Shown here piece after piece: positions 27,137-37,611 of a stretch of DNA of 64,000 bases. This DNA is from Arabidopsis thaliana. Taxonomy: Eukaryota; Streptophyta; Magnoliopsida; Brassicales; Brassicaceae. Made by a program: the position numbers and the translations under genes. The DNA lies in assembly GCF_000001735.4 (NCBI RefSeq), contig NC_003074.8, positions 6,634,101-6,698,100 of the forward strand. Reading direction: 5' to 3'. Within the stretch, counting starts at the first letter, position 1; each line of letters starts with the position of its first letter. The notes beneath the pieces are model-generated. The model saw nothing but the letters and a program-made list of their open reading frames with translations, was not told the DNA's origin and searched no databases.

Positions 27137-29419
27137 TTACTGGATAGTTAGGCCCTTTCTCTGGAGGAGTACACTAGGAATTGTACCTTTAAGCTTGTTG
27201 TTCTTGATGGACCTGCAGATTAACAATTAACATCAACAATGATGATGCTAGTTATGATGATGTTGCAATCGTGTTACAGGTCAAAACTTTAGTTTCTCTT
27301 ATAACTATAGTGAACACTTTTGGTCAGGCTATCAGATTCGCATGTCTAGGCTTGCTGTTAAATGCAGAGAGGAGGGGAAAGACAAGTTTACAGTGTGCGG
27401 AGACTAGGGAGCTTTGCAAGTGACTCAGGAATTGCTCCAGTGAACTGATTGTCCTCTAAATGTCTGCCTCATCCCACAAAACAAAACGGTAAGTCCAATA
27501 ATCTAAATCTCTTGCACAACACTTAGAAGTTTGGTTGCAAAAAGGCATACAGAGTTTCCAATCTCGTCATTGGACTCAAATCTGGGATCGGTCCTGTGAG
27601 CTTGTTCTTCCCCAACCATCTGCAAATCCGGAAGTTGCAGCTGAGTCTTATTTAACAAAAAGAAAAAATCTCAGACAAAATTTTAGGATGTGAAGTCCTT
27701 ACAGATCTTTAAGGGCAGTCATCTTGTTTATGCTTGGTGGTAGAGACCCAGATAGTCCAAGATTTGTCAAATTTCTAGCAAGAGAACCAGGTTCTTGGAG
27801 ATTTAGACTTAGTAATTGACGACAGCTGCATAAAAAGCTTCACTAGAGTATTGAGTTTTGACTTACAGAGAAATCACTCTGGCGATTTTGTCTTTGGAGC
27901 AAGTTAGGCCAGTCCACGAGTTAGCACGAGGGAGGCATGGGTCGCCGGACCAATCCACTGGAGGCTTCATGATGCTCTCTAACAGATCTTCCATAGCAAT
28001 TGCTGCAGAAGAGAATGTTTTTGTTCCAGTGGCTTCAGTTATTACAAAATAGACAAAAACATGAAGAAGAAGGAAACATTTACAGTACCATCTTTAATAT
28101 TAGTGGTTCCACCAAGAGGAAGAATTTGAAACACTTCTCCGGCGTTAATGAAAGGTCCAACCGGCGCATCCTTGGCCGGAGTCAATGTGATCTGAGTCTG
28201 ACCCGATAATGGCCACTGGCCAGAGTAAACCATAACCCCATTAGTGCTCACATTGAGCTTCCTTAAAAAGGAAAGTCCATTGACTGAGACATCAAAAGCC
28301 CTCCAGCTCATGGGGCCTGGACTCCGATTGTCCTGAAAATACAAAGCTACATAGTACTTTGTGGCCGGAAGAGGAAAAGGTGGCCATTGAAGCTCTAGAG
28401 GCTTCCCTTTACTTGCTGTGAAACCTTCCACAAAGGCTTCAGCAGGTGGAATGTTCCAGAAGTTTGACGGGTTAATTCTGCTTCGAGAAGTCACCGTCAG
28501 ATGCTTCTGGTCCGAAAACGGTTGCCATAAACGGTTGTATTTGTCATCTGGATAGCTAGGTTTCCAACATGTAACATACCATCAAAAGTCAGGCAAGAAA
28601 AAGTGCTTTTCAGATCACCAAACTATGGAATCAAAAAGGGCACCTGATGATCTCCCCATCTCCTCCAAAGCTGTTCCTGGCTATGAGGCTGAGCTTGTAG
28701 GACCCGAGGTCTGTGGAATTGTACATTGTATCTTCAAGAGATTGGACATCTAAAGACGATATAAAAGGAGAGGAAGAAAGGGTATGTGCATTCTTGGCTA
28801 GACAAACACTTAGTCTGTTCCCAGGAACACCAACAATGATCTCGTAATAAGAACTCTGACCCTTGGCGTAATCCTCTGACGTATTCACGACGCTCCATTT
28901 TGTGCCTCCAATGATCTGATCAAACACAGGTGGGTTGTTTTTACCGTCAAAGTTACCGTAGTAGTAAGTGGTTCGAATAAGGTACTTGGAGGTCTTTGCG
29001 ACAGGGAAATTATAACAGTGTTTTCGCGATGACTTGTCGGGAAAGTAACGTAGTGTGGAGAGGATCGGAACGAGGTCTTTTTGCTTAATGGTCGTCGTAT
29101 TTCCCACGGAAATGAATCCTTCGTCCGGTGTGTATTCTATCTCGTTGAGGTTTGTTGAAGAAGATGATCCACAATTTAAGAAGAAACCTTTCACATGGAA
29201 TGAAACTCGACGTTTTAGGGTAGTCTATAACAATTGTAAGCATGGATTCAAGAGTGTTTTTGGAAATTCTGTAAATGGATTATCAAGATTCGATCGAAAA
29301 TGTAAAAAAAAAAATCAGAAAAATAATAAATAAGAATCGCAAAAACGAAATTTACCTCGAGGAGGAGGGAGAGCGTGAGAGATGGAGAAGCATAATAAGA
29401 GAAAGAAGAACAGAGACAT
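27137..29419 (-). CDS. Secreted malectin-like/LRR protein without kinase (At3g19230-like)
   Basis: Eight minus-strand exons keep phase: 29419-29356, 29187-28644, 28555-28089, 28002-27867, 27774-27703, 27619-27551, 27463-27392, 27212-27137, giving 499 aa. It starts with a signal peptide (MSLFFFLLLCFSISHALPPP). A long malectin-like carbohydrate-binding region follows (FFLNCGSSSSTNLNEIEYTP, ATTYYYGNFDG-type core, DQIIGGTKWSVVN). Next come the DWSGDPCLP...WTGLTC cap and leucine-rich repeats, each encoded by an exon of about 72 bp (LNLTNLGLSGSLP, LWLGKNKLTGPIP, LHLEDNQFTGAIP). The protein stops after the last LRR at RKGLTIQ. There is no transmembrane segment or kinase, so it looks like the ectodomain of a malectin-LRR receptor kinase. 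It may act as a soluble cell-surface partner; that is inference. Confidence 0.92.
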
Positions 29420-29607
29420 TATTGTGACGTATTTTGTTGAAGAAACAGACAAAGAAGAAGAAGAAGAAGATCAGATTCTTTCCATTGTCGTTAATGGAGA
29501 TCATACAAAGATTGAAAGTAGAGAAAATGTCTGAAAAATGTTAATTTCTTTTTTTTGCAATAAAGTTAAGAGTTAATTTAATAAGACATACAATATAGAA
29601 TAAGAAA

Positions 29608-29680
29608 GCGCCTGTAGCTCAGTGGATAGAGCGTCTGTTTCCTAAGCAGAAGGTCGTAGGTTCGACCCCTACCTGGCGCG
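29608..29680 (+). tRNA. tRNA-Arg (anticodon CCT)
   Basis: A 73-nt cloverleaf with acceptor GCGCCTG/CTGGCGC, D arm GCTC/GAGC, anticodon arm TCTGT/GCAGA with loop TTCCTAA (anticodon CCT at 29641-29643), T arm GTAGG/CCTAC with TTCGACC loop, and discriminator G. It has no intron and no encoded CCA. The only oddity is a T6-T67 mismatch in the acceptor stem. The A and B box regions are intact, and a run of five T follows directly as the RNA polymerase III terminator. Confidence 0.98.
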
Positions 29681-29685
29681 TTTTT
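29681..29685 (+). terminator. RNA polymerase III terminator of tRNA-Arg
   Basis: A TTTTT run starts one base after the discriminator base of the tRNA. This is the standard Pol III stop signal. Confidence 0.85.
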
Positions 29686-30282
29686 ATTTTGGCCTTATCT
29701 ATTATTTTTCATGTAACCTTTTCTCTGTGTTTCATACTACTTTCAATTATCTCGATTATCATCTTTTTATACGTGAATAATGCAAAAATATTTGTATTTT
29801 CATAGGAGAGTTTACAACCTTTTCTCTTTGTATTTTCAAATGTATGAATTTAAAAATATTTTAAATGTACAACCTTTGTAACAATTAAATATATAAAGTG
29901 AAAGATTATTGTGAGTTCTAATAAGTTTTAACAATAGTAAATGGTTTTTTTTAGAACGACTCTGTCTGCAACAGAGTGACTCGGAGTGACCAACGCGTCC
30001 TAAAAGCGTTGCGTCATGTTGAAGCAAACCCAACTTTATTCCGACGCTAACCAACAGATTCACGAAACCCTATAAATACTTAGAAATCCCTAATCCTCCT
30101 CTAAATCCCTAACTTCTTCCCCTACACTCTCTCACACAATTTTCTCGAGAAATTTTCCAATTTCCTTTCGATTTCGCCCAGAAATTTCGGTAACTTTCAG
30201 ATTCTGTTCAGAACGAAGAAACTTGTTATTTTTGGCTACTTCTCTCCGATTCTGTTCTTCTTGTAGTAGCTGATCGCATTCC
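29686..30282 (+). promoter_or_regulatory. Promoter and leader of the VID27-like gene
   Basis: AT-rich to about 29950, then a more GC-balanced stretch. The sequence AAACCCTATAAATACTT at about 30065-30081 combines a telo-box-like AAACCCTA and a TATA box (TATAAATA, 30071-30078). That puts transcription near 30100 and gives a leader of about 180 bp ending at the ATG at 30283. Confidence 0.65.
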
Positions 30283-32323
30283 ATGGGTACTTCTCAGAGT
30301 CGTGAAGATCGAATCAGCGAATCGGATACAGAATCCGATTCAGATTACTATGAAGAAGAAGACGAGGATCAATACGATGACGCGAAGAAGCAAGGATCAT
30401 CATCTGTTTCTGGTACAAGACCGTCTGATTCTTCTTCTTCTTCAGGACCAACTGATTCATCGTCTCTCGATATTGAGCAGAAGCTAAAAGCCTTGAAGTT
30501 GAAATACCCATCTTCTTCTTCCGTAACACCCAAGATGAAGAACGCTGTGAAGCTTTACCGCCATATCGGGGGAAACACACCCAAAGCGAAATGGATCGTT
30601 TCGGATAAGATGACATCATACAAGTTTGTGAAAACTTCGTCAGTGGATGGAGAAGATATTGATGATTATGATGATTGTGAAGAATCAGGTGAAGGAGGTG
30701 AGTCTTTTTGGTTTCTGGGTGTTGGTACTAAGGTTAAAGCTAGGGTTTCTACGGATATGCAGTTGAAAATGTTTGGGGATCAACGTAGGGTTGACTTTGT
30801 TAGTAATGGTGTTTGGGCTTTGAAGTTCTTGACGGATGAGGATTATAGGAAGTTTGTTACTAGGTTTCAGGACTATCTGTTTGAGAATGTGTATAAGATC
30901 AGGGCAAGTGAGGAGAATAGAGTTAAAGTGTATGGTAAAGATTTCATTGGGTGGGCTAATCCTGAGGCTGCTGATGATTCTATGTGGGAGGATGCTGAAG
31001 CTCCACCTGAGGAAGAGGAAACTCAGGGGAAGAGGAATACGGATTTGACGGAAGAGTTTGAAGAGGTGGCTAATGGTGGAGTGCAGAGTTTGACTTTGGG
31101 AGCGTTGGATAATTCGTTCTTGGTGAATGATTATGGGGTTCAGGTTTATAGGAATATGGAGCGTGGTATTCATGGGAAAGGTGTGTGCGTGAGATTTGAT
31201 TCTGGAAACTCAAAGTTCGGATCAGGGTCAAGCCAGACAACACCGAACAAGGCTCTTTTGATGAGGGCAGAGACTAATATGATGCTGATGAGTCCAGCTA
31301 AACAAGGGAAACCTAACTCCACTGGTGTTAAGCAGCTCGATATAGAGTCAGGGAAGATTGTTACTGAATGGAAATTTGAGAAAGACGGGACTGAAATCAC
31401 GATGAGAGACATAACAAATGATACCAAAGGGTCGCAGCTAGATCCATCAGAGTCAACGTTTTTGGGATTGGATGACAATAGGCTGTGTCAATGGGACATG
31501 AGGGATAGGAGAGGTATAGTGCAGAACATTGACTCTCCCATCTTGGAATGGACTCAAGGCCATCAGTTCTCTAGAGGAACAAATTTCCAGTGCTTTGCAA
31601 CTACTGGAGATGGGTCAATCGTTGTGGGATCACTTGACGGAAAGATAAGACTTTACTCAAAGACCTCAATGAGAATGGCAAAAACGGCTTTTCCAGGGCT
31701 CGGTTCACCAATTACACATGTGGACGTTTCTTATGATGGGAAATGGATACTGGGCACCACAGATACGTACTTGGTTCTTATTTGCACCCTTTTCACAGAC
31801 AAAAATGGTCTGACAAAAACAGGCTTTAGCGGAAGAATGGGAAACAAAATACCAGCCCCTAGGCTGCTGAAGCTAACACCACTAGATTCACACTTGGCAG
31901 GAAAAGATAATAAGTTTCATGGCGGTCACTTCTCATGGGTAAGTTTCACTTCACACATTATTACTGTCTTCCTAAGATTCTTGATTGTTTATAAAACCAA
32001 ATCTCATTGTCTTTGTTGTGTATTGTTTGCAGGTAACTGAGAGTGGAAAGCAAGAGAGACACATAGTAGCAACAGTGGGGAAATTCAGTGTGATATGGGA
32101 CTTGGAGCGGGTGAAGAACAGTGCACACGAATGCTATAGGAACCAACAAGGACTCAAGAGCTGTTACTGCTACAAGATCTTGTTGAAGGATGAGTCAATT
32201 GTTGAGAGCCGATTCATGCACGATAACTTCTCCTTCTCCGGTAACAAATCGCCAGAAGCACCGCTTGTGGTTGCCACGCCTTTGAAAGTCAGCTCCATCA
32301 GCCTCTCTGGAAAACGACTTTAA
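30283..32323 (+). CDS. VID27-like WD40-type cytoplasmic protein (At3g19240-like)
   Basis: Exons 30283-31938 and 32033-32323 join at phase 0 to 648 aa. The family is named after yeast Vid27, linked to vacuole import and degradation of fructose-1,6-bisphosphatase; the plant role is not established. The N-terminus is MGTSQSRED with Gly2, a possible N-myristoylation site. An acidic, serine-rich region follows ([18 protein letters not shown], residues 7-28, then Ser runs). The middle holds the Vid27 PH-like region ([20 protein letters not shown]), and the rest is a beta-propeller-like Vid27 domain ([40 protein letters not shown]). Part of the second exon and the 3' UTR has a decayed second copy at about 34030-34935. 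Confidence 0.94.
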
Positions 32324-32741
32324 ATAACCAGTTTGTATCGTAAAGCTTTCTTTTGTTTTTGTAATGAAATTTGATTGTAGTGTTTGGCTTTTTGTCATCG
32401 TGTGAAGGTTTGTGAATGAGTGACATTTTGCTTTTTACTCAAATATGACTACTCAAATTCTCTTCATGACTTGATTTTATTCTTCAAATAGACACATTTT
32501 GTGAACAGCTAATGTTAAATCTTTAACCTGAAGTGAAAAAAACAAAATAATTGTCTGATTTGATGATATGAACCAATACAACATCCAATATCTGCTTAAT
32601 GCAGACAAGTCTATGATCTATCAAATATGATGATAAAAAGTCTCTATTCCTAGCTACAGATACAACGTCTGTATATTGCCTCGGTCCTGTTGTCCTCTCG
32701 CATAAGCTCAAAAAACCACTGATACAAATAGGTTGAGGAGC
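32324..32741. other. Convergent spacer, VID27-like to UPF0496 gene
   Basis: About 420 bp of two facing 3' UTRs. The first 190 bp are the source of a partial duplicate found at about 34150-34935. Nothing else is seen. Confidence 0.6.
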
Positions 32742-33908
32742 TTACGTTTGGGGACGAAGGATCTCTTTAAGGAGCAACGATCTGGATTTGTTAACATTAG
32801 TGAACCAACGACATATATGATCCACAAGAACCTCGAGTTGATGGGTGTGGTTAACATGGCTCTTTCGAAGCTGTTTCACAAACTCCGGAATTGTATACAC
32901 GTCCCTCCCCCTCTCTAATCCAAGGCGAATAAGAAGCTTGTCGTTTTTAACCCCCGTGTGCAAACGGGAGACAAGACGGTCAATGGTGTCAAGATCTTTG
33001 TTGAGCGCAAAAGTACCCTTGGCAGCAACATTTAGCTGAAAAATGTTAGACAACTCCTTCTTCTTGAAACTGTGAGGGAGGTAGGGAGTGCACAAGGGAC
33101 CTGCAACAACAAGAATGGTGGGAAGTGCATGATATGCGATAAATGCCGCAGAAGCAGCAACCACAACAACAGCAGTTACAAGACATAAGGCAGAACCAGC
33201 TGTGGCATGATGGAGGAGGCGGACCCGTGACTTAGACTTACGAATACGGGTGTCCAGCTTGTCAGCCAGCTGATAAAAGCATAATTGGGTGTCTTGAAAG
33301 CTGTGAGATTCAGGAGATGCGAAAGGGTTTTCAAACGTGTCAAGCTTAAGAAAAACGTCGAATGCTAAGTTACAGAAGGACTCGTCAATTGCGGAATGGG
33401 AATCACGGGGAAAGATATTGAAGAGGTCTAAGAGGGGTGTGTAGAGGTGGCAGCGAGCACTGTGGACGTTTTGGTAAAGATTCAAGCAAAATCGGGTGGC
33501 GTCTTCGCTGTGTTGGAAGTAAGTAGAGACAAGATTGGTAAGTGTAGTTTGCTTGGCGTGTCTAAGACTAAGAGCTTCTTGAACGGATTCGTTGTTTGGT
33601 CTGAGCTCTTGAGAAAGAAACAGCTCGAGATTTTCTTGTGTTGGGTCAATAACAAGAAGCCGTGAACGTATGTCGTGGTACGACGGGGTTTGAAAAGCAT
33701 GAGCTAACTCGTGGCTGAGGTTAAAAGTGGAGGCAACACTTCCCTCTGTACAATAAAGTCAAAGAAGAACTCAGTCAGGCATTTTGACAAACATGTGGTG
33801 GGCAGTTTTTGGAGTAACGAAACGCGTACCTGGGGAAGGATGGGGAAGATGGTCGTCGCCGAGAGAGCCCTCTGGAGAAGCTGGCTTGAAGGTAAAACAG
33901 TGCGGCAT
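32742..33908 (-). CDS. UPF0496 (DUF677) membrane protein (At3g19250-like)
   Basis: Exons 33908-33830 and 33745-32742 join at phase 1 to 360 aa. The first exon gives [19 protein letters not shown]; the second starts by completing a Glu codon. The protein has the UPF0496 plan: a helical N-terminal half ([19 protein letters not shown] ... LSTYF-type helices), a hydrophobic stretch of about 35 residues that could cross the membrane twice ([20 protein letters not shown], then [11 protein letters not shown]), and a C-terminal helical part ending in [11 protein letters not shown]. Members are plant-specific, and some are expressed near the plasma membrane or plastids. No biochemical activity is known to me. 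The start choice rests on the phase match; the long ORF alone would start at 33485 and lose the conserved helices. Confidence 0.9.
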
Positions 33909-34175
33909 CGAAAAGCTGAACTTGATTCATCAATGGAAAGCTACTGACTCATAACGTTGACTTTAAATGGTAATCAATTGAAAGACTTAATTATTGTCTT
34001 TTTCGTCTAGTCATATTAGTAAAACCAAAACAAGGACTCAAAGTCTCAAAGAGCTGTTACTGCTACAAGATCTTGTTGAAGGATGAGTGTCATGAGTCAA
34101 TTGTTGAGAGCCGATTCATGCACAATTACTGTTACAAGATCTTGTAGTGTTTGGCTTTTTGTTACCGTGTGAATG

Positions 34176-34890
34176 TGTTGAATTAGGCCGGGGCACAAGT
34201 ACTCGCTACTCGGCTCGTACTCACCTTGAAAATTCAAGTTACTCGTCATAGGCAAGTCAAGTAACAAGTCGGTTTATTTTATTACTTGCAAGTGCAAGCC
34301 AAGTATCAAGTATCATAATTTTTTTTTGATACTTGCCTCGTTACTTGCCTCGTTTTGATACTTGTCCCGTTACTTGCCTCGTTACTTGCCTCATTTTGAT
34401 GTTTGTCCTTTTACTTGCTCTGTTACTCGTTATTTGTACATGTGACTTGTGGGATCACTAATAATTAGGTCTGGATATAAATAAATTTCTATTACTTACC
34501 TTGTTAATTGTTGAACATTGTATACTTGTTACTAACATACTAATGCTTAAATTATTATAATAGATTTAAAATTTTGGTTTGGCCTATAAAAGCTAAAAAT
34601 TTAAAATTTATTGTAACAAAACTCATTGACCTTAAATATTATGTATGAAATAGGGTTTTTTATTCCAAATATTTTAGGTTCTAAGTAAAAGTATTTAATT
34701 TTGGCAAGTAACAAGGCGGGTCAAGTAACTTGCAAGTAATCAAAATTTAGACAAGTACTTGCTAGACCAAGTAGTCGTTTTAACAAGGCAAGTAACAAGC
34801 CAAAAATCCAATTACTTGGACAAGGCAAGTCGAGTCACAAGTACCTCCAAATTGGCAAGTATTTGACTTGTGCCCAGCCCTATGTTGAAT
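34176..34890. repeat. 8-bp target-site duplication TGTTGAAT flanking the hAT element
   Basis: Copies at 34176-34183 and 34883-34890 are identical and directly abut the element's ends. Joining the flanks with one copy gives GTGTTGAATGACATTT, which aligns with the source UTR near 32405-32428. Confidence 0.9.
34184..34882. mobile_element. Non-autonomous hAT-superfamily DNA transposon, 699 bp
   Basis: The left end reads TAGGCCGGGGCACAAGT and the right end, reversed, TAGGGCTGGGCACAAGT: terminal inverted repeats of 17 bp with two mismatches. Both sides are flanked by the 8-bp direct repeat TGTTGAAT (34176-34183 and 34883-34890), the target-site size of hAT elements. The body has no long ORF. Both end regions (about 34184-34460 and 34700-34882) are packed with about thirty ACTTG/CAAGT pentamers in both orientations, like the subterminal transposase-binding repeats of other hAT elements; the centre is AT-rich. 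The uninterrupted site can be read from the VID27-like 3' UTR, which confirms an insertion. Confidence 0.9.
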
Positions 34891-35347
34891 GACATTTGGC
34901 TTTTACTCAAAACATATACATTTTGTGAACAGCTATCAAAAAACTGATTTAATTGGAAAACAAAAAATAAAACTAATGAATATAAGCAACCACTGAACAG
35001 ATAAAATTTTCAAGAGTGAGCTCCATAACAAAAGGCTATGGTGTTGAAAACCATACAATGAGGAATTGCATTTACAGAGAGACTTCCAATATTGTTTTAT
35101 ACATCACCGAACAACACAAGAAACCCAGAGTTTCTGTTTTTTTTTTCTTATATGTCAAAGAGAATATGCAGTCTAATGTCGAAATGGACTCAGACCAATA
35201 CAAAACTGAAAAAAAATCTATAACCTTTTCTTCTTTTTTTTGTTTACCTCCAACGCTAGTCAGTAAGGTAATGAAGCTGAAAACAAATTCTTCAGCAGCT
35301 AAATGGTTTGGTTGGAGAAGTGGAAACATGTTCCGTATCTTACAAGA

Positions 35348-37157
35348 CTAATCATCATCATCCTCTGAATCTGCCATTCACAAAAGAACCAAACTATGGT
35401 TACACAAAAACTTCAATAGATCACATTACATACCCAACACAACATACAACAATGAAGAAGACTATAATAGCTTGTGGCTTTGCAAGTAAGTAAGAAAGTC
35501 ATTTCCCCTTAAAGCTAGCCAGTTTAGCAATAGAGAAAGATGACCCGGACTCATATGAAAGATATAAACAAGTCTTACCGGATCTTATGTCTTCTCCAAC
35601 TTTTCCTCTGTTTTTAAGTAGTCTTACAATCATGGCACAAATGAGATACCACCAATATATGTGGAAAACAAGCAGCATTAGTAACATAGTGTTGAAAGAA
35701 TAGTACATCAATGTGCCTTCAGCTGATGTCATATCCAAATAATCCAGGAGTTCAATGCTTCAACAAACAAAAATGTGAATCTCAGATCAAACATTGACAT
35801 CAAGTAAAAGACATTAAAACTAAATAGAGTTCAAATATAGTATGTCTACCTCGTGGCCCTGATGATCCAAAATGGGAAGTATATCAACCGTAGCAATAGC
35901 CAGGAGACAGCAAATAATGCAAAACATACACTTGCTCCAAATTCTTTTTCAGAGTACTTGAAAATTTTAGCAGTTTCCATAAAGACATCACTTGCATCAT
36001 GAAGGGCTAGGATGATTGCTCCAATCCGGAAAAAACTGCAGAAGAAAACAAAACAATTCCCAGTAGTCTTTTAATCTTTCTAGGTTGCTCTATAGCTCAC
36101 TAAACAACAAAACATCAGTCAACAGAATCTTTTTAACAAGAAAACAAATGCAAAGAACTTTTTTACAGTAAAAGCTCTTTTAGATTGAATTGATTTGTTA
36201 AACTTAGCAAATCCTTTCAAAATCTAGGTGCTACTTAAGATATGAACTGATTAAATCTAGGTGCTAATTGATTAACTCTTTTCAACAAAGGATGTTCTGA
36301 TGCAAAATGATGAATCAAGGTGTAATTACCTGGTTAAGTAGGAGTAGCTAAGCAGGATGATTGTAATTACATGGTGAGACATCATGACAGCAAAATCCTT
36401 TCTTCTTGTCTCCCATGCAAGCAACGCAGCCACACCATACACATAAAAACCGCACTGGCACATATAGTAAAGCTTTATTGAAAGCCTACAAAAAAAAAGA
36501 AAACAACATTCTAATGTATCACATGTCCTGGGTACTATGCCATGAAAATGAACTCTACGGGCATAATTCTAAACCAAGAAACTCAAGGCAGCTAGCAAAA
36601 GTGAATACTCACTTCAACTCTTGATTAGGCCAACCGTGGAAGTAGAGTTTGATATCTCTAGCCCACGGCTCGTGATAAATGACTTGTAGAACGAAAAAGT
36701 CACAAGCAGCATAATACAACAATTTCCACAAGGACTCTTTGCATTTGACGATTTTTGCCCGAGTAGCAGCATCATTCAATTTAATCGGAGCAGAACCAGT
36801 ACTCAAAAGCCAAAGAGCTATCCTCTGACAAAGATTAAAAACAAAATGAGACACCAATAAATCGACAAGTAACCAACAAAACTGTTCCTTTGTTAATGAA
36901 AGGATTAAATGGTGATTGAAGAAATTCAACTGTCAACGCATTATACATCATCAACAAGGCGAATTTAATACTAGAGAGGCAATAAAAGCTTCCGTCATGA
37001 ATTCGAAGAAATAATGACTTACTTGAAAGACGTATCTATCGAGGACAAGCCTCAAGAAGAAGAATCCGAAAGCGAAATAGACAGCAATCTGGAAATGCCA
37101 GACCTCCATCGACGGTTTTACGACGGGGTCTCCGCCGCGTGATGATACCGATTCCAT
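35348..37157 (-). CDS. LOH2: LOH2 ceramide synthase (LAG1 homologue 2)
   Basis: An ER-membrane ceramide synthase that N-acylates long-chain bases. LOH2 is the isoform known to prefer C16 acyl-CoA and dihydroxy bases. Exons 37157-37023, 36824-36613, 36485-36330, 36035-35850, 35757-35579 and 35370-35348 join to 296 aa. Several membrane helices are visible (FQIAVYFAFGFFFLRLVL near residue 22, LLYYAACDFFVLQVIY, GASVCFALFAVSWLLLRLIY, LLMLLVFHIYWWYLICAMIV). The TLC/Lag1p motif is intact: MMSHHVITIILLSYSYL with the paired histidines, followed by RIGAIILALHDASDVFME. The C-terminus is a short acidic tail (RSDSEDDDD), a likely phosphorylation target; most of it sits on a 23-bp last exon. The start ATG at 37157 is chosen over an in-frame upstream one at 37220. 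Confidence 0.97.
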
Positions 37158-37466
37158 GATTTTCACTGAGAAATCATCCGACAGAAGAATCAAAAATCTT
37201 CCTGGAGAAGAAGAAACCACCTGTTCTCCGGAAAAAAAAATTCAAACGCCGAGAATTTGGTTGCGTAATCGATCGGAATCTATTTGGGGAAGAGAAGAGA
37301 TTCGGAGCACGTTCTAATTCCTCCGGTGAGCGACAGATGGAAATTGCAAAAAGCCTTGCGAAATTGTAATTGGGATCTCACAGACCTTCTTTCTTTTTTT
37401 CTCTTTTTGATTGTTTATTATGTATTTTAGTTTCGTATCGACAACAAAGAACAACTCCTCATAATT

Positions 37467-37611
37467 ACTAGTATTAATTATTTATTATTTTTTAAAAATA
37501 CAGTGTATATGAAGAAGTCTCTCTCTTTCTTCTTTTTTTTTTTTTTTTGCTTTTTAATTACTCTCATTCACACTAGTATTAATTATTTTTATTGTTTAAA
37601 ATACAGTTTAT
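37467..37611. repeat. Imperfect 40-bp direct repeat upstream of LOH2
   Basis: ACTAGTATTAATTATTTAT... at 37467 and ACTAGTATTAATTATTTTT... at 37572 share about 40 bp, both ending in AATACAGT.TAT. They are 105 bp apart, with a T-rich segment between them. The origin is unknown, possibly a small local duplication. Confidence 0.7.

Larger units (their letters stand above)
34031..34935 (+). pseudogene. Decayed duplicate of the 3' end of the VID27-like gene, split by a hAT element
   Basis: Bases 34045-34130 repeat exon-2 sequence of the VID27-like gene at about 32158-32225 (shared runs such as GAGCTGTTACTGCTACAAGA and GAGAGCCGATTCATGCAC). Bases 34150-34175 repeat its 3' UTR (TAGTGTTTGGCTTTTTGT). 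After the hAT element, 34891-34935 continues the same UTR (GACATTT..CTTTTACTCAAA, then CATTTTGTGAACAGCT). About 130 bp of the end of the coding sequence and about 55 bp of UTR are missing from the copy, and small insertions break the frame. It has the same orientation as its source, with the UPF0496 gene between them. It cannot encode a protein. Confidence 0.85.

Noticed and set aside
30685..31173. 162-codon ORF antisense to the VID27-like gene
   Set aside because: It is the reverse shadow of a real, conserved coding exon. The composition (Ile, Leu, His, Pro rich) is typical of such shadows.
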